Source of the DNA: Acidobacteriota bacterium
GTDB taxonomy: Bacteria > Acidobacteriota > UBA6911
NCBI GenBank assembly: GCA_016934295.1
Contig: JAFGTD010000014.1
Span: forward strand, 1-40,554
Direction: 5' to 3'
DNA: 40,554 nucleotides
A program made the translations under genes and the position numbers. Every line of letters begins with the position of its first letter. The first letter of the stretch is position 1. The notes beneath the pieces were generated by a model. It did not search any database. It was not told where the DNA came from and worked only from the letters and a program-made list of their open reading frames with translations. Shown here piece by piece: positions 16,944 to 25,982 of the stretch.

Positions 16944-17400
16944 AAGTGTAACTTTACGGGAACGATTTCATAATTAAAATTGTAATCTGCAAAAGGTGTC
17001 AGGCACCATTGGCACTAATCTTCAGGGAGATCCCTCTGCTCTGCCGGGGTGGCAGGAAAAACTGGACAGTTCCAGAAATCGGGGTCGGAGTCGGTAGCGG
17101 AATCGCGGTCGAAACAGGAAGGCCAATATATCCAGTGGAATCGATACCGATACCGATACCAACCCCGACCATTTTTTCAAGCCGCTTTGAGCGCCTCATT
17201 GTATAAAGCCTTCGGCTAGCACCGGAGGATATTTACTTTCCTGCAATAGGGTTGATGTCCCAATCGTACCAATTTCCGGCTTGGGAATTATTGCGCGCAC
17301 CTGCTACGATAATTCGGTACATTGAATCGGCAGTTAATTAATTGCATTTCACCCCGCCGGCTTGGCAGCGGGCTTGCATTCATTAATTTAGGAGCGTTTC
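16944..17400. other. Intergenic region with repeats
   Basis: No gene is supported in these 457 bases. A short palindrome-like segment GGTGTCAGGCACC (about 16994-17006) resembles the tip of REP-type elements. A family B-like element follows at 17034-17186. The remaining 200 bases are plain and lead into the DUF6485 gene, whose promoter should lie there. Confidence 0.6.
17034..17186. repeat. Family B-like element, copy 3 (divergent)
   Basis: It contains the hexamer-periodic arms ATCGGGGTCGGAGTCGG and CCGATACCGATACCAACCCC around a different, longer centre (17115-17140). It lacks the TTCGAAGCGAAAAG hairpin of the other copies and instead starts with GGGAGATCCCTC. It can fold into one long imperfect stem. 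Confidence 0.7.
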
Positions 17401-17604
17401 ATGGATTGTAAGCTGGATCAGAACAAAACGAATTGCAACTGCACGTATGAACCGTGCTCAAGAAAGGGCGCCTGCTGCGAATGCCTGCAATATCATTTAA
17501 AGAACCGGGAACTTCCCGCCTGCTGCTTTCCCGACGATGCGGAGCGAACATACGACCGGTCCTTCGCGCATTTCGCCCGCCTCGTCTCCCAGAACCGCAT
17601 CTAA
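17401..17604 (+). CDS. DUF6485-type small cysteine-rich protein
   Basis: A 67-residue protein with ten cysteines in a recognisable order ([44 protein letters not shown]), followed by a short helix ending in [14 protein letters not shown]. This matches my memory of the DUF6485 family, found mostly in anaerobes, with no known function. The cysteine spacing suggests a metal- or cluster-binding fold. AGGAG lies 8 bases before the ATG. It is transcribed toward the multiheme cytochrome genes but separated from them by 240 bases. Confidence 0.85.
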   Translation: MDCKLDQNKTNCNCTYEPCSRKGACCECLQYHLKNRELPACCFPDDAERTYDRSFAHFARLVSQNRI

Positions 17605-17846
17605 TAATTGGAAAAATATAGCGGTAAGATTTGTCATGTATGTGCAAATCATTTGTTTTTTCGGGAATGTATCCCCATGGCAAACGTAATTCGCTATATA
17701 CGACTCTTGTCGATGGATTGAGTCCGGGAAGTTGGAATTCCTTAATAATGCTATGAAACAAAGCGGATGGTATGTTCCAATGGAACGGGAATACATCCTA
17801 CAGATCGGAAAGATGAGCTAAATTGCATCGGCCCACATCCTTCTTA

Positions 17847-19748
17847 ATGCACCACGGATTCGTAAGGTCTTTTTCCGTTGAAATTTTGTTTCTTATTATT
17901 TCCGCGGTCTGCCCCGGATACATCTGTGCCGCATCCGTTTCCGACGATACCTGTTTTATGTGTCACGGCAGGGAGGGTAGCCGTGTTGCCTTTGTCGAAA
18001 AGGAAATGGTGGGGAATTCCGTTCATGGACGAATCCGCTGTACATCCTGCCACCGGGATGTCGATTCCGTGCCGCATGCCAAAGATCTTGCCTCCGTTTC
18101 CTGCAGCCTGTGTCACTCCGACCAGACGAAAACCTATCTGAATTCCATGCACGGTCTGGCCGCGAAACAGGACCGCACCGATGCTGCAGCCTGCTCGGAC
18201 TGCCACGGCAACGCCCATTCCGTTGTCGGTTCCGACAATCCCGAATCGCCCGTGAATCGCGGCAATATCCTGGATACGTGCGCCCGTTGCCATACGGATT
18301 CCGAACGTATGGCCTCGTTCCGGCTGTCGGTGAAGGATCCCGTAAACTCCTATCGCCAAACGGTTCATGGACGGGTGTTTCTCGAAGGCGGGATGGAGTC
18401 CGCCGTCTGTACGGACTGCCATGGCACGCACGATCTTCTTAATTCTCTGGATTCAAAGAGCCGTATCTTCAGAATGAATATTCCCGATACGTGCAGCCGC
18501 TGCCATGGGGAAGTTACGGAGATATACAAGAAAAGCGTTCACGGGCGTGCGGCGATGGAAGGCATATGGGAATCCCCCGTTTGCACCGATTGCCACGGAA
18601 GTCATGTCGTCCATTCACCCGGGGAATCCGCAACCGCTGCTTCAACCGGGGCCGTTACCCGGATCTGCGCCAGCTGTCACGAATCGGAGCTGATAATCCG
18701 CAAGTTCGACCTTCCCGGGGATCGACTGAAGACCTACAGCAACTCCTATCATGGACTGGCGGCGCGCCGCGGGGACCTGGGTGTGGCCAACTGTGCGTCC
18801 TGTCACGGGTACCACGATATCCTGCCGTCGGACGATCCCGATTCGTCCATCCATAAATCGAATCTGGCGAAAACGTGCGGCAACTGCCATCCAGGTGCGG
18901 GGGAGGCTCTGGCTTCCGGGTATGTTCACGTATCCCCGGAGAACAGGCACTGGTCGGTTTCTTTCGCTGAATGGCTTTACTGGATATTTATCGTTTTTTC
19001 AGTCGGTTTCATGTTTTTCCACAACGGATTGGACTGGCTGCATAAAGCCTGGACGGGCGTTCGAACGACCCTGTATCCGGACGTTATCCGATTCACGGCC
19101 AATGAACGATGGCAGCACGGAATTCTCGCTGTGGTGTTCGTAATAATGGCTTTGACCGGTTTTGCACTCAGGTATTCGGATGCTTTATGGGCCAGATTGC
19201 TTGTCCCGTTCGACGAGGGCCTGCGTCGATCGCTGCATCGGTGGGCGGCCCTGGTTTTCACCCTTCTCTCGGTATATCATATATCCTATCTTTTACTGAC
19301 CGAACGCGGAAGATACATTCTCAGGGAAATGCGTCCCCGCTGGGATGATTTCAAGGACATGACGGCGGTCATTGCCTATAACACGGGTATCCGGAAATCC
19401 CCGCCCATACACAAGGCCTTTTACCGGTATTCCGAGAAGGCCGAATACTGGTTCCTTCTCTGGGGCGGTGTCGTCATGGTTATTACGGGATCCGTTCTGG
19501 CATTCCACAATTTCATTCTGAGGCACTTTCCTTTATGGGTTCCGGAACTGGCGACGACCATCCATTACTACGAAGCGACACTGGCCTGCCTGGCCATTCT
19601 GTTCTGGCATTTGTATGCCGTGATTTTCGATCCGGACGTCTACCCCATGAACTGCGCCTGGTGGAACGGAAGAATCCGCTGTTCGGAAAAGGGGCGGCTG
19701 CAGGGACAGAAGAAATATTTTAAGAAAATTCCTTACGGCAGGTTTTAA
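17847..19748 (+). CDS. 11-heme c-type cytochrome fused to a cytochrome b membrane domain (CbcL-like)
   Basis: A membrane electron-transfer protein of about 633 residues. After a signal sequence (about 1-30) the periplasmic part carries eleven CxxCH motifs: CFMCH, CTSCH, CSLCH, CSDCH, CARCH, CTDCH, CSRCH, CTDCH, CASCH, CASCH, CGNCH. Several are paired with conserved SxHGR or SYHGL segments that supply distal His. From about residue 375 there are five membrane helices with His residues placed as in HydC/FdnI-type cytochrome b (FFHNGLDWLH, RWQHG, SLHRW, VYHISYL, TIHYYEA, FWHLYAV). The architecture parallels CbcL of Geobacter, an inner-membrane quinol oxidoreductase for extracellular electron transfer, which I recall as having nine c hemes. 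The start is uncertain: ATG 17847 gives a normal signal peptide, while TTG 17823 would add eight residues; neither has a good ribosome site. Confidence 0.85.
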   Translation: MHHGFVRSFSVEILFLIISAVCPGYICAASVSDDTCFMCHGREGSRVAFVEKEMVGNSVHGRIRCTSCHRDVDSVPHAKDLASVSCSLCHSDQTKTYLNSMHGLAAKQDRTDAAACSDCHGNAHSVVGSDNPESPVNRGNILDTCARCHTDSERMASFRLSVKDPVNSYRQTVHGRVFLEGGMESAVCTDCHGTHDLLNSLDSKSRIFRMNIPDTCSRCHGEVTEIYKKSVHGRAAMEGIWESPVCTDCHGSHVVHSPGESATAASTGAVTRICASCHESELIIRKFDLPGDRLKTYSNSYHGLAARRGDLGVANCASCHGYHDILPSDDPDSSIHKSNLAKTCGNCHPGAGEALASGYVHVSPENRHWSVSFAEWLYWIFIVFSVGFMFFHNGLDWLHKAWTGVRTTLYPDVIRFTANERWQHGILAVVFVIMALTGFALRYSDALWARLLVPFDEGLRRSLHRWAALVFTLLSVYHISYLLLTERGRYILREMRPRWDDFKDMTAVIAYNTGIRKSPPIHKAFYRYSEKAEYWFLLWGGVVMVITGSVLAFHNFILRHFPLWVPELATTIHYYEATLACLAILFWHLYAVIFDPDVYPMNCAWWNGRIRCSEKGRLQGQKKYFKKIPYGRF

Positions 19749-19952
19749 TCTCCGGTAAAAATTCCGGTATATTTTATCGGTATTCCGCTTTCATGTTCTT
19801 GATGAAAGTCAAGAAACGGCTCTGTTTCATTCAGAAATTATGCAGGGGATTCATAAATTAAATTAGGAAACATTGCGGAAGAGATAGTATTATAGGGGCA
19901 TAATTCAGGCCTAAGCAGGAAACTGCGTTAGTGAATGAAGGAGGTCCGTTTG

Positions 19953-21218
19953 ATGGGAAAACCGAAAATGCTCTTGATGCTGGCCACCATCGCATTGGCT
20001 GTGGGAACAAGCCCGATTGCGGGATTTGCGGCAGCGGCCTGTGTGGATTGCCACAAGAGTCTTACGCCCAATATTGTTACCGATTGGGAAATCAGCAAAC
20101 ATGGGCAGGCAGGGATGGATTGCGCCGTATGCCACGGCAGCGACCATAACTCGCCGAGCAATGTGGCGGACGTTAAGATTCCGACCCCGGATACCTGTGC
20201 CGCCTGTCACGGTACCCAGGTGGAACAGTATAAAGCCGGAAAGCATGCGCTTGCCTGGGCCGCAATGAAAGCGATGCCCACTATGCACTGGCAACCCGCG
20301 GCACTGACCGAAGGTATGAAGGGCTGCGGCGGCTGTCACAAGATCGGGTTTAAGGATGAGGCGGAAATAAAGATTCTTAAAAAGAACAATCCCGGTTTCG
20401 GCACCGCTTCATGCGATGCCTGCCACACCCGCCATACTTTCTCTATCGTTGAGGCGAAACAGCCGCAGGCATGCCAGACCTGCCACATGGGTTTCGATCA
20501 TCCGCAATGGGAGATGTATTCCTCTTCAAAGCATGGAGTGCGGGCCCTGTTGAAGCAGAGCAAGGTTCTGCCCGAGACGGCGGCGGCGCCGACCTGTCAG
20601 ACCTGCCACATGCAGGAGGGAAATCACGAAGTTCGCACTGCTTGGGGATTCCTGGCCGTCCGGCTGCCGATGCCGGAGGACATTCTATGGAAAGACGATC
20701 GCGCCACCATTCTGAAAGCCCTTGGAGTTCTGGATCCCGCAGGGCAGCCTACGGCCCGTCTGGATGTGGTCAAGGGCGCGCAGGTCGCCCGGTTGACCCA
20801 GGAAGACTGGCAGAAGGAACGGGATAAAATGATCGCTACCTGCAAGCAGTGCCATTCCTCCAATTTTGTGAAATCGGAACTGCGCAAGGGTGACGAGATG
20901 ATACGGGAAGCGGATCATGTGATGGCGGAAGCCATTCGTATTGTCGCAAAACTGTATCAGGATGGAATTCTTGAAAAACCTGAGAGTTACGCCTATGCGT
21001 ATCCGGACCTGCTGGCATTTCACGATTCACCGACCATGATTGAACAGAAGCTGTTCGTAATGTTCCTCGAACACAGGAACCGTTCTTTCCAGGGTGCCTT
21101 TCATAACAGCCCGGACTATTCTCTATGGTATGGCTGGAGTGAAATGCAGCGTGATTTGACCGAAATAAAATCGCTTGCGGAGGATTTGCGCATACATCAC
21201 GCGGTCCAGGCGAAATAG
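19953..21218 (+). CDS. Octaheme c-type cytochrome, hydroxylamine oxidoreductase (HAO) family
   Basis: A 421-residue exported cytochrome: signal peptide (about 1-27) and eight CxxCH motifs (CVDCH, CAVCH, CAACH, CGGCH, CDACH, CQTCH, CQTCH, CKQCH). HAO-family landmarks are GNHEVRTAWGF between hemes 7 and 8 and the C-terminal HNSPDYSLWYGWSEM block. Family members oxidise hydroxylamine or hydrazine, or run in reverse as nitrite or hydroxylamine reductases (epsilon-Hao). I cannot assign the cross-linking tyrosine that marks oxidative enzymes, so direction is open; the neighbouring quinol-oxidising cytochrome fits a reductase. ATG 19953 has AAGGAGGT at 19938-19945, clearly better than the ATG at 19935. 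It is 204 bases downstream of the CbcL-like gene, possibly in one unit, and ends at a strong terminator. Confidence 0.85.
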   Translation: MGKPKMLLMLATIALAVGTSPIAGFAAAACVDCHKSLTPNIVTDWEISKHGQAGMDCAVCHGSDHNSPSNVADVKIPTPDTCAACHGTQVEQYKAGKHALAWAAMKAMPTMHWQPAALTEGMKGCGGCHKIGFKDEAEIKILKKNNPGFGTASCDACHTRHTFSIVEAKQPQACQTCHMGFDHPQWEMYSSSKHGVRALLKQSKVLPETAAAPTCQTCHMQEGNHEVRTAWGFLAVRLPMPEDILWKDDRATILKALGVLDPAGQPTARLDVVKGAQVARLTQEDWQKERDKMIATCKQCHSSNFVKSELRKGDEMIREADHVMAEAIRIVAKLYQDGILEKPESYAYAYPDLLAFHDSPTMIEQKLFVMFLEHRNRSFQGAFHNSPDYSLWYGWSEMQRDLTEIKSLAEDLRIHHAVQAK

Positions 21219-21245
21219 CCCGGACGGTAACATCCACGTTAGGAT

Positions 21246-21280
21246 AAAAAAAGGGGCGTCTGAAAAGACGCCCTTTTTTT
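21246..21280. terminator. Strong bidirectional rho-independent terminator
   Basis: An 8-base GC-rich stem (GGGCGTCT and AGACGCCC) with a GAAA tetraloop, seven A before it and seven T after. It therefore works on both strands, ending the octaheme gene from the left and the methyltransferase gene from the right. Confidence 0.92.
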
Positions 21281-21286
21281 CCTGGA

Positions 21287-21382
21287 GTGAGCCGAATCGA
21301 AGATTCGGCCAGGCTTCAGGCTTCACCCTGCGGGTTACGCCTGACAAGACGCCGGACAAGTGCTGACGCACCAAGGAAGTCG
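21287..21382. repeat. Intergenic repeat with GCCGAATCGAAGATTCGGC palindrome
   Basis: A perfect 19-base palindrome-like hairpin at 21291-21309 is followed by modules of the form GGTTACGCCTGACAAG and GCCGGACAAGTGCTGAC. The same 19 bases occur inside the family A copy at 32104 (32133-32151), also followed by a GGACAAGTT module. Confidence 0.7.
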
Positions 21383-21434
21383 TCGCCCAATTTTAAGTTC
21401 CAAGTTAACCCTGAGACATTACATTGTACTGCAG

Positions 21435-22019
21435 CTACTCCGCCCGTTTCAGGGGGGTCGTGTACAAATATAATGTATGGCTGGAGTTGTCTTCGTTTGA
21501 AATGACTTCCACGGTCTTGTCCGGAATGATTCCCTCGATGTCGTAATTGTGGAATACCAGGCGGGATCCGGGTTTGAGGGTGTCAAGCTGGGGAAGCAGC
21601 TTCAGATTCATTTCGGGCAGGAGATATGCGGGAAGAACGTCCGCTTCCCTGATATCCACGGTAAAGATATCCGCCTGTATTATTTTTACCAGGTCCCCGA
21701 CATTGTTTTTTTCAATGTTTTCCCTGGATACCCGGACCATGTCGGGATCGATCTCATATCCTATCCCGCGGCTGCCGTATTTCTGCGCGGCCAGAACCAG
21801 CATTCGGGCGTCACCGCACCCGAGATCCACTACAAGATCGTCTTTTTTCACCTGCGCCAAACGGAGCATTTCGGAAACCAGATCGTAGGGAGTGCCGACA
21901 TAAACCACATCGGGGGTTCGCATATATGTGGGTTCTTCTCCCTTGAGGGGCAGGACCGTCGACAAGGATAAGGCTGCGATTATCAGTAGTTGTTTAGTGA
22001 ATCGAAAGTATGAATACAT
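21435..22019 (-). CDS. Exported class I SAM-dependent methyltransferase-like protein
   Basis: A 194-residue protein with an N-terminal signal sequence or anchor (about 1-24, MYSYFRFTKQLLIIAALSLSTVLPLKG) followed by a compact Rossmann methyltransferase. Motif I is DDLVVDLGCGDARMLVLAA, motif II is GIGYEIDP, then NNVGDLVKIIQADIF and a strand GSRLVFHNYDIEG. The short domain resembles the DOT1/protein-methyltransferase-like SAM fold often called for such secreted bacterial proteins. SAM is cytosolic, so export is odd; a membrane-anchored cytosolic enzyme is an alternative. Substrate unknown. ATG 22019 has GAGGAATTTTT upstream; a longer upstream frame without support was rejected. Lies 43 bases downstream of the LRR gene and is probably co-transcribed with it. 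Confidence 0.75.
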   Translation of the reverse strand: MYSYFRFTKQLLIIAALSLSTVLPLKGEEPTYMRTPDVVYVGTPYDLVSEMLRLAQVKKDDLVVDLGCGDARMLVLAAQKYGSRGIGYEIDPDMVRVSRENIEKNNVGDLVKIIQADIFTVDIREADVLPAYLLPEMNLKLLPQLDTLKPGSRLVFHNYDIEGIIPDKTVEVISNEDNSSHTLYLYTTPLKRAE

Positions 22020-22062
22020 AAAAATTCCTCGGTTGAATCCATCCGGCGGGTTGCAGATGCCC

Positions 22063-22842
22063 TTAACGGAAAATGGCCAGTGTGGGAAATCTAGCAATGA
22101 CGCTTCCGATCGCCCAATCGGTTAAGTTGCAGCCTTCGGCGTAGACGATACGCAGATTCGGCATGGTTAAAAAAGAATTAACGTCATAGTCAAACACGGC
22201 GCATTTAGTAATATTAAGCTCATTGAGCCGGGCCATGCCTTCGAGCTTCTTGATGCCTGCGCCGGTAATTTTCGTTTCGGCGAGGGCGAGCACTTCCAGA
22301 TTTTTATAGCGCGCAACCTGGTCCATGTCCTCGTCCAGAATGCCGGTTTCACTCAAATTCAGAACCTTGAGCGTGTCGACCGCATTCAGATGTTTAAGGA
22401 TTTTCCCGTCTATTTTTGTGCGCTGAAGCGAAAGCGCTTCGAGCTTCGTAAGGTTTTTGAGCCATTCCAGTTTAGCGCCTTCAAGGTTTATGTCATGCAC
22501 GTACAGCCGTTTCAGCGAGGTGCATTTCCCCAGGTGCTTCATTCCCTCCCCGGTCAGGATGCCGTTTCCGATCTCGAGCCATTCCAGTTTGGGCAACAAA
22601 GGCAGGAAACTCATGGCTTTGTCCGTCAATTCACCCCGCTTGGCCTCAATCCAGCGCACATCCCCGTTGGGACTTTTCTGCAGCGGAACCCCTAATTCCG
22701 TAAGCCGGGTTACGGCCCGGGCGGTGTCTTCGGCCGGACTGACCGGGACGGGATCGGCGCTGTGAACTGCCGGGAGCGTGATGCTGAGACTGAATACTGC
22801 CAATACCGTCCACAGAACGGCCTTACTAAAAATGAACTTCAT
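22063..22842 (-). CDS. Exported leucine-rich-repeat protein
   Basis: A 259-residue secreted protein: signal peptide (about 1-29, ending AVHSADP) and about six to seven leucine-rich repeats of 22-24 residues (LEWLEIGNGILTGEGMKHLGK, LKRLYVHDINLEGAKLEWLKN, LEALSLQRTKIDGKILKHLN and so on). The pattern is the cysteine-containing/RNI-like bacterial type common in environmental genomes. It probably forms a curved binding surface in the periplasm; the partner is unknown. AGGAGGTATTGC precedes the ATG. Transcribed leftward with the methyltransferase. Confidence 0.8.
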   Translation of the reverse strand: MKFIFSKAVLWTVLAVFSLSITLPAVHSADPVPVSPAEDTARAVTRLTELGVPLQKSPNGDVRWIEAKRGELTDKAMSFLPLLPKLEWLEIGNGILTGEGMKHLGKCTSLKRLYVHDINLEGAKLEWLKNLTKLEALSLQRTKIDGKILKHLNAVDTLKVLNLSETGILDEDMDQVARYKNLEVLALAETKITGAGIKKLEGMARLNELNITKCAVFDYDVNSFLTMPNLRIVYAEGCNLTDWAIGSVIARFPTLAIFR

Positions 22843-23009
22843 GCAATACCTCCTGAGACAACACTATATCGTTTCCTGCCCGGTTGGCGCTACGGAATAT
22901 TGTCGCAGCAGCAGAAAACCTTATTGGAATAGGAAAAGACGAATCTCCGGTCTCTCATATGGTGAATGCTGCGGCAAGGCCGACATAACGAGGATTTATT
23001 ATACCGTAT

Positions 23010-24194
23010 TCATGGCTGTCCCGGTCTTTGGACAACCCATGCCTTAAATCGTCGGATGGACAACGCAAAACCGGTCCAGACGAGAATGACGCTTGCCGCG
23101 GACACAATGCCGGCAACCGTCTGACCGGCAAAGCCATAATATTCGCCGGTGTGGACGAAGCGGAACCATATGCGCAGTCGAAGTCCGGAATCCATATCTT
23201 TGAAGGATTCCGCGCTGAGGATATCTCCCTTGTCTCTGTTTGCTACGATTGTCGAGCGGAACTGCGGCTGAATCCCGGATCCGGAATCGACGGTAAAGGT
23301 GACCGTTTTGTCTGCGGATGTCGGGGGTCGGAAACTGATTGTGTCCCATCCGTTCGTCCGGTTCCCGATTGCCGAGACCAGTTTGTCCAGTCCCAATAAC
23401 TCCAATGGAGGGGGCGAAACGCTTCCGGCCTGCGGATTTATCGTTTTTGCCGCAGAGCCTTTTGGAGGCGGCTTGGATTTGCCCGGAGGTCCGAAACCGG
23501 CGGGGGGTTGGCTGCCGGCCATGCGAAAAACAAGGTTGCTGGCCCAGGGATAGGAGATTACGACGGCGCTGGCGACGACCAGGATAAGAGGAATGGTGCA
23601 CCAGAAACCGAATACATGGTGCCAGTTGAAATCACGCGCCTTGGCGCTTCGTTCTCTTCGAAACCAGAGGATGGATTTAAGTATCTGTCGCGTCCATTTA
23701 CGGGGCCACCAGAGATAAAAACCGGAAATTATTATGAATAAAAATGCCAGGTTGCATATACCTGTTACCGCGCGTCCTGTACGGCGATTCTCTCCGGAAA
23801 GCGCCAGCCATCGGTGCAGGTCGGTCATCGATCTGAAAAATTTGCGAATGCCCCGGGCTCCGGTGCCGAGGATCGCTCCCGTGTAGGGATTCACGAGGAT
23901 TGTTTCGTTGGGAGCGACTGTAATGCCGACCGGCGCATTTGGATCGGCCGATAAGGTGAGACTCGAAGGAACGGTTTCAGGCCTGGTTTCCTGAAACATT
24001 CGCAGAAGAGTTTCGGCCGAAAGAGGCTGAGCGGTCGCGGGCATTTCGATTGCGTACAAACTTCGATCCGCCCGCGCTGTCATCTGTTTTTCATACGTTA
24101 AAAGGACTCCCGTAAGGGACATGATCGTAATAACAATTCCGGCAGCCAACCCGAAAATCAAGTGCGGCCAAAACAGGATTTTTCTGAATTTCAT
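23010..24194 (-). CDS. PepSY-associated transmembrane protein
   Basis: A 394-residue inner-membrane protein of the PepSY_TM family. The first helix is near residues 8-32 (HLIFGLAAGIVITIMSLTGVLLTYEKQ). A periplasmic part with PepSY-like segments covers 40-130, and HRWLALSGENRRTGRAVTGICN leads into a second helix (FLFIIISGFYLWWPRKW). A third follows NWHHVFGFW near 190. The second periplasmic domain spans 225-340, with a fourth helix near the end after RLRIWFRFVHTGEYYGFAGQTVAG. Conserved His residues in or near the helices suggest heme or metal binding, and relatives near siderophore receptors are proposed ferric reductases. The start at 24194 (MKFRKILFW) has CGGAGA upstream; the upstream in-frame start adds eight basic residues. 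Monocistronic. Confidence 0.85.
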   Translation of the reverse strand: MKFRKILFWPHLIFGLAAGIVITIMSLTGVLLTYEKQMTARADRSLYAIEMPATAQPLSAETLLRMFQETRPETVPSSLTLSADPNAPVGITVAPNETILVNPYTGAILGTGARGIRKFFRSMTDLHRWLALSGENRRTGRAVTGICNLAFLFIIISGFYLWWPRKWTRQILKSILWFRRERSAKARDFNWHHVFGFWCTIPLILVVASAVVISYPWASNLVFRMAGSQPPAGFGPPGKSKPPPKGSAAKTINPQAGSVSPPPLELLGLDKLVSAIGNRTNGWDTISFRPPTSADKTVTFTVDSGSGIQPQFRSTIVANRDKGDILSAESFKDMDSGLRLRIWFRFVHTGEYYGFAGQTVAGIVSAASVILVWTGFALSIRRFKAWVVQRPGQP

Positions 24195-24695
24195 TATTCT
24201 CCGCTTTTTCGCTTCCACCCCATGAATTTAAAGTTACAGGCGATTCTTGGAGTCATGGCATAAGTCAAAGGATTACGGAAGGCTGCATTGTCCGCCCCCG
24301 AATCACTCTTCATAATACGCAAAGGTTTCCCGATGTTTCATTATTGAAAGAGGCTGCTTTCATTTTGAAGCATTCCAGGCAGGCAAGGCAATATTTCCAC
24401 CCGATTCATTGCAATACCGATGGTCCAATGCTTTTTCTCCGACAATTAAGGTTCAGCGCGGAAGCGGATTGCCGGACTGTTTTTACATTGCCCTAAAAAA
24501 TTTATGCAAAGTTGAAACGCGGGGATTCCTTTGCGTATTAGGTAAAGTAAATTTCAAGGATTTCTGTTATCGAATAGCGTCGAAAAGATTCAATTTCTAT
24601 TTTTCTTGCGGAAATGGTTTCTGGAAGAGGTGGCGATCTGTTCTCTTTTCTGAAACTGAGAGCGCGTAAATGTCCGAGGGAAAGGGGATGGTCCA
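24195..24695. other. Divergent intergenic region
   Basis: About 500 bases between the divergent PepSY and QueG-like genes. The short open frames here show no family resemblance or ribosome sites. The region should contain both promoters, but I see no convincing operator. Confidence 0.5.
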
Positions 24696-25772
24696 GTGAG
24701 TCAAAAGGATTCCGAATCTCAATATCATCAATTCCTGAAAAAGCAATCCTATATAAATCGCAGGGAACTGTTGCAACGGGTTATGGTCGCAGCAGTGTTT
24801 CTGCCGCCTCAATTTCAGCGGGGCAGGGGACGCCGCGGGCTGCGTGCGCCGCGTGTCATCGATCCGGCCCAGATTCCCGAATACAGGTATCGGATTCTTC
24901 CCGTCGATCGTTTCCCGTCGCTGCAGAAAGAGTTTGACTCTGCGAGAAGCAATGACGCATTGGGCCGGAACCGCGTGTATCGCGATCAGATCGCTCCGTT
25001 AGGATTCAAGATACCGTCGGATTTTCCGGGTGCGAAATCGATCGTTGTCATAGCTGCTTATGCAAAAAACATGCATGCGGATTTTCATCTGGACGGGGAA
25101 TCCTATCGTATTGTGATTCCCTTTCAATATTATGAAGAGGATTTGAATTCTGAAAAGTTAAAAGCCATTGTCCGGAAGGAAATCATTAAGAACGATTCCG
25201 GGCGAATTGTGGATGTTTCCGACACCGTGCCCCTGAAACTTCTGGCGGCCCGCAGCGGGCTGGGTCAATATGCGCGCAACAGCCTGATTTTTGTGGACGG
25301 AATGGGGAGCTATAATCTGCTGTATGCGTTTCTGACCGATCATCCGTGCGCCGAGGATCATTGGACCGAACTGCGGATCCTGGATGAATGCAATCGCTGC
25401 CACGCATGTGAACGGACCTGCCCGACACGGTGCATCAGCCGCTGGAGTTATGCCGTCAACATCGATAAATGCCTGACTCTTTACAACGAAAATGCCGGCG
25501 AATTCCCGAATTGGATTCTTGGAAGCATGCACCATGCCTTGATGGGATGCTTGAAGTGCAAAGCCCCTTGCCCGGTCAATGAAGGTATCGCCGAACTTTC
25601 CGGCGAACTGGAAGACGTTACGGAGGAGGAAACCCTCAAGATTCTGAAAGGAGCTCCGGATGAAATCCTTTTGAAGTCGCTGCAGCAAAAGCTCAAGCGA
25701 TTTCGTGGAGTTCAGGAAAGGGAACAGTTTCCTATCATGAGCCGGAATCTCCAGGCATTAATCAGGATTTGA
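24696..25772 (+). CDS. QueG/reductive-dehalogenase-like iron-sulfur protein with RR leader
   Basis: A 358-residue protein related to epoxyqueuosine reductase (QueG) and to the catalytic subunit of reductive dehalogenases (RdhA). The core contains FPGAKSIVVIAAY near 110, then VPLKLLAARSGLGQYARNSLIF and GSYNLLYAFLTD near 180-215, the region that binds cobalamin in QueG. Two [4Fe-4S] motifs follow: CNRCHACERTCPTRCIS near 231 and CLKCKAPCPVN near 284. Unlike QueG there is an N-terminal extension with NRRELLQRVMVAAVF (about residues 22-36), a twin-arginine-like leader with a short hydrophobic stretch. It probably reduces a small molecule using electrons from the membrane polyferredoxin encoded next. 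Substrate unknown; calling it a dehalogenase would go too far. GTG 24696 is the first plausible start. Confidence 0.75.
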   Translation: MSQKDSESQYHQFLKKQSYINRRELLQRVMVAAVFLPPQFQRGRGRRGLRAPRVIDPAQIPEYRYRILPVDRFPSLQKEFDSARSNDALGRNRVYRDQIAPLGFKIPSDFPGAKSIVVIAAYAKNMHADFHLDGESYRIVIPFQYYEEDLNSEKLKAIVRKEIIKNDSGRIVDVSDTVPLKLLAARSGLGQYARNSLIFVDGMGSYNLLYAFLTDHPCAEDHWTELRILDECNRCHACERTCPTRCISRWSYAVNIDKCLTLYNENAGEFPNWILGSMHHALMGCLKCKAPCPVNEGIAELSGELEDVTEEETLKILKGAPDEILLKSLQQKLKRFRGVQEREQFPIMSRNLQALIRI

Positions 25773-25982
25773 AACACACTTCCGGAATTGACTTTTCGGC
25801 CTTGGCGTCGGACAGGTTGCTCATGAGGATTGAAAATTCCAGGACGAACGTAACCCGTATTTCTCGCAAGCCAGAGAATCAACAGAAATCCTGGCGATTC
25901 TTTGGGCCTGATTCCTGCTGCTGCGGCACCCGGCGGACGGTAATTGGATTCGTGTTTCCGGTGTTTGCCCCGGTCAGGGAGA

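Noticed and set aside
24409..24669. An 86-codon frame upstream of the QueG-like gene
   Set aside because: No ribosome site, no domain and no conserved pattern; probably promoter-region DNA.
24696..25772. Calling the QueG-like protein a reductive dehalogenase
   Set aside because: It shares the double-cluster end with RdhA, but the core segments look at least as much like QueG, the hydrophobic part of the leader is short, and there is no RdhB-type anchor gene.
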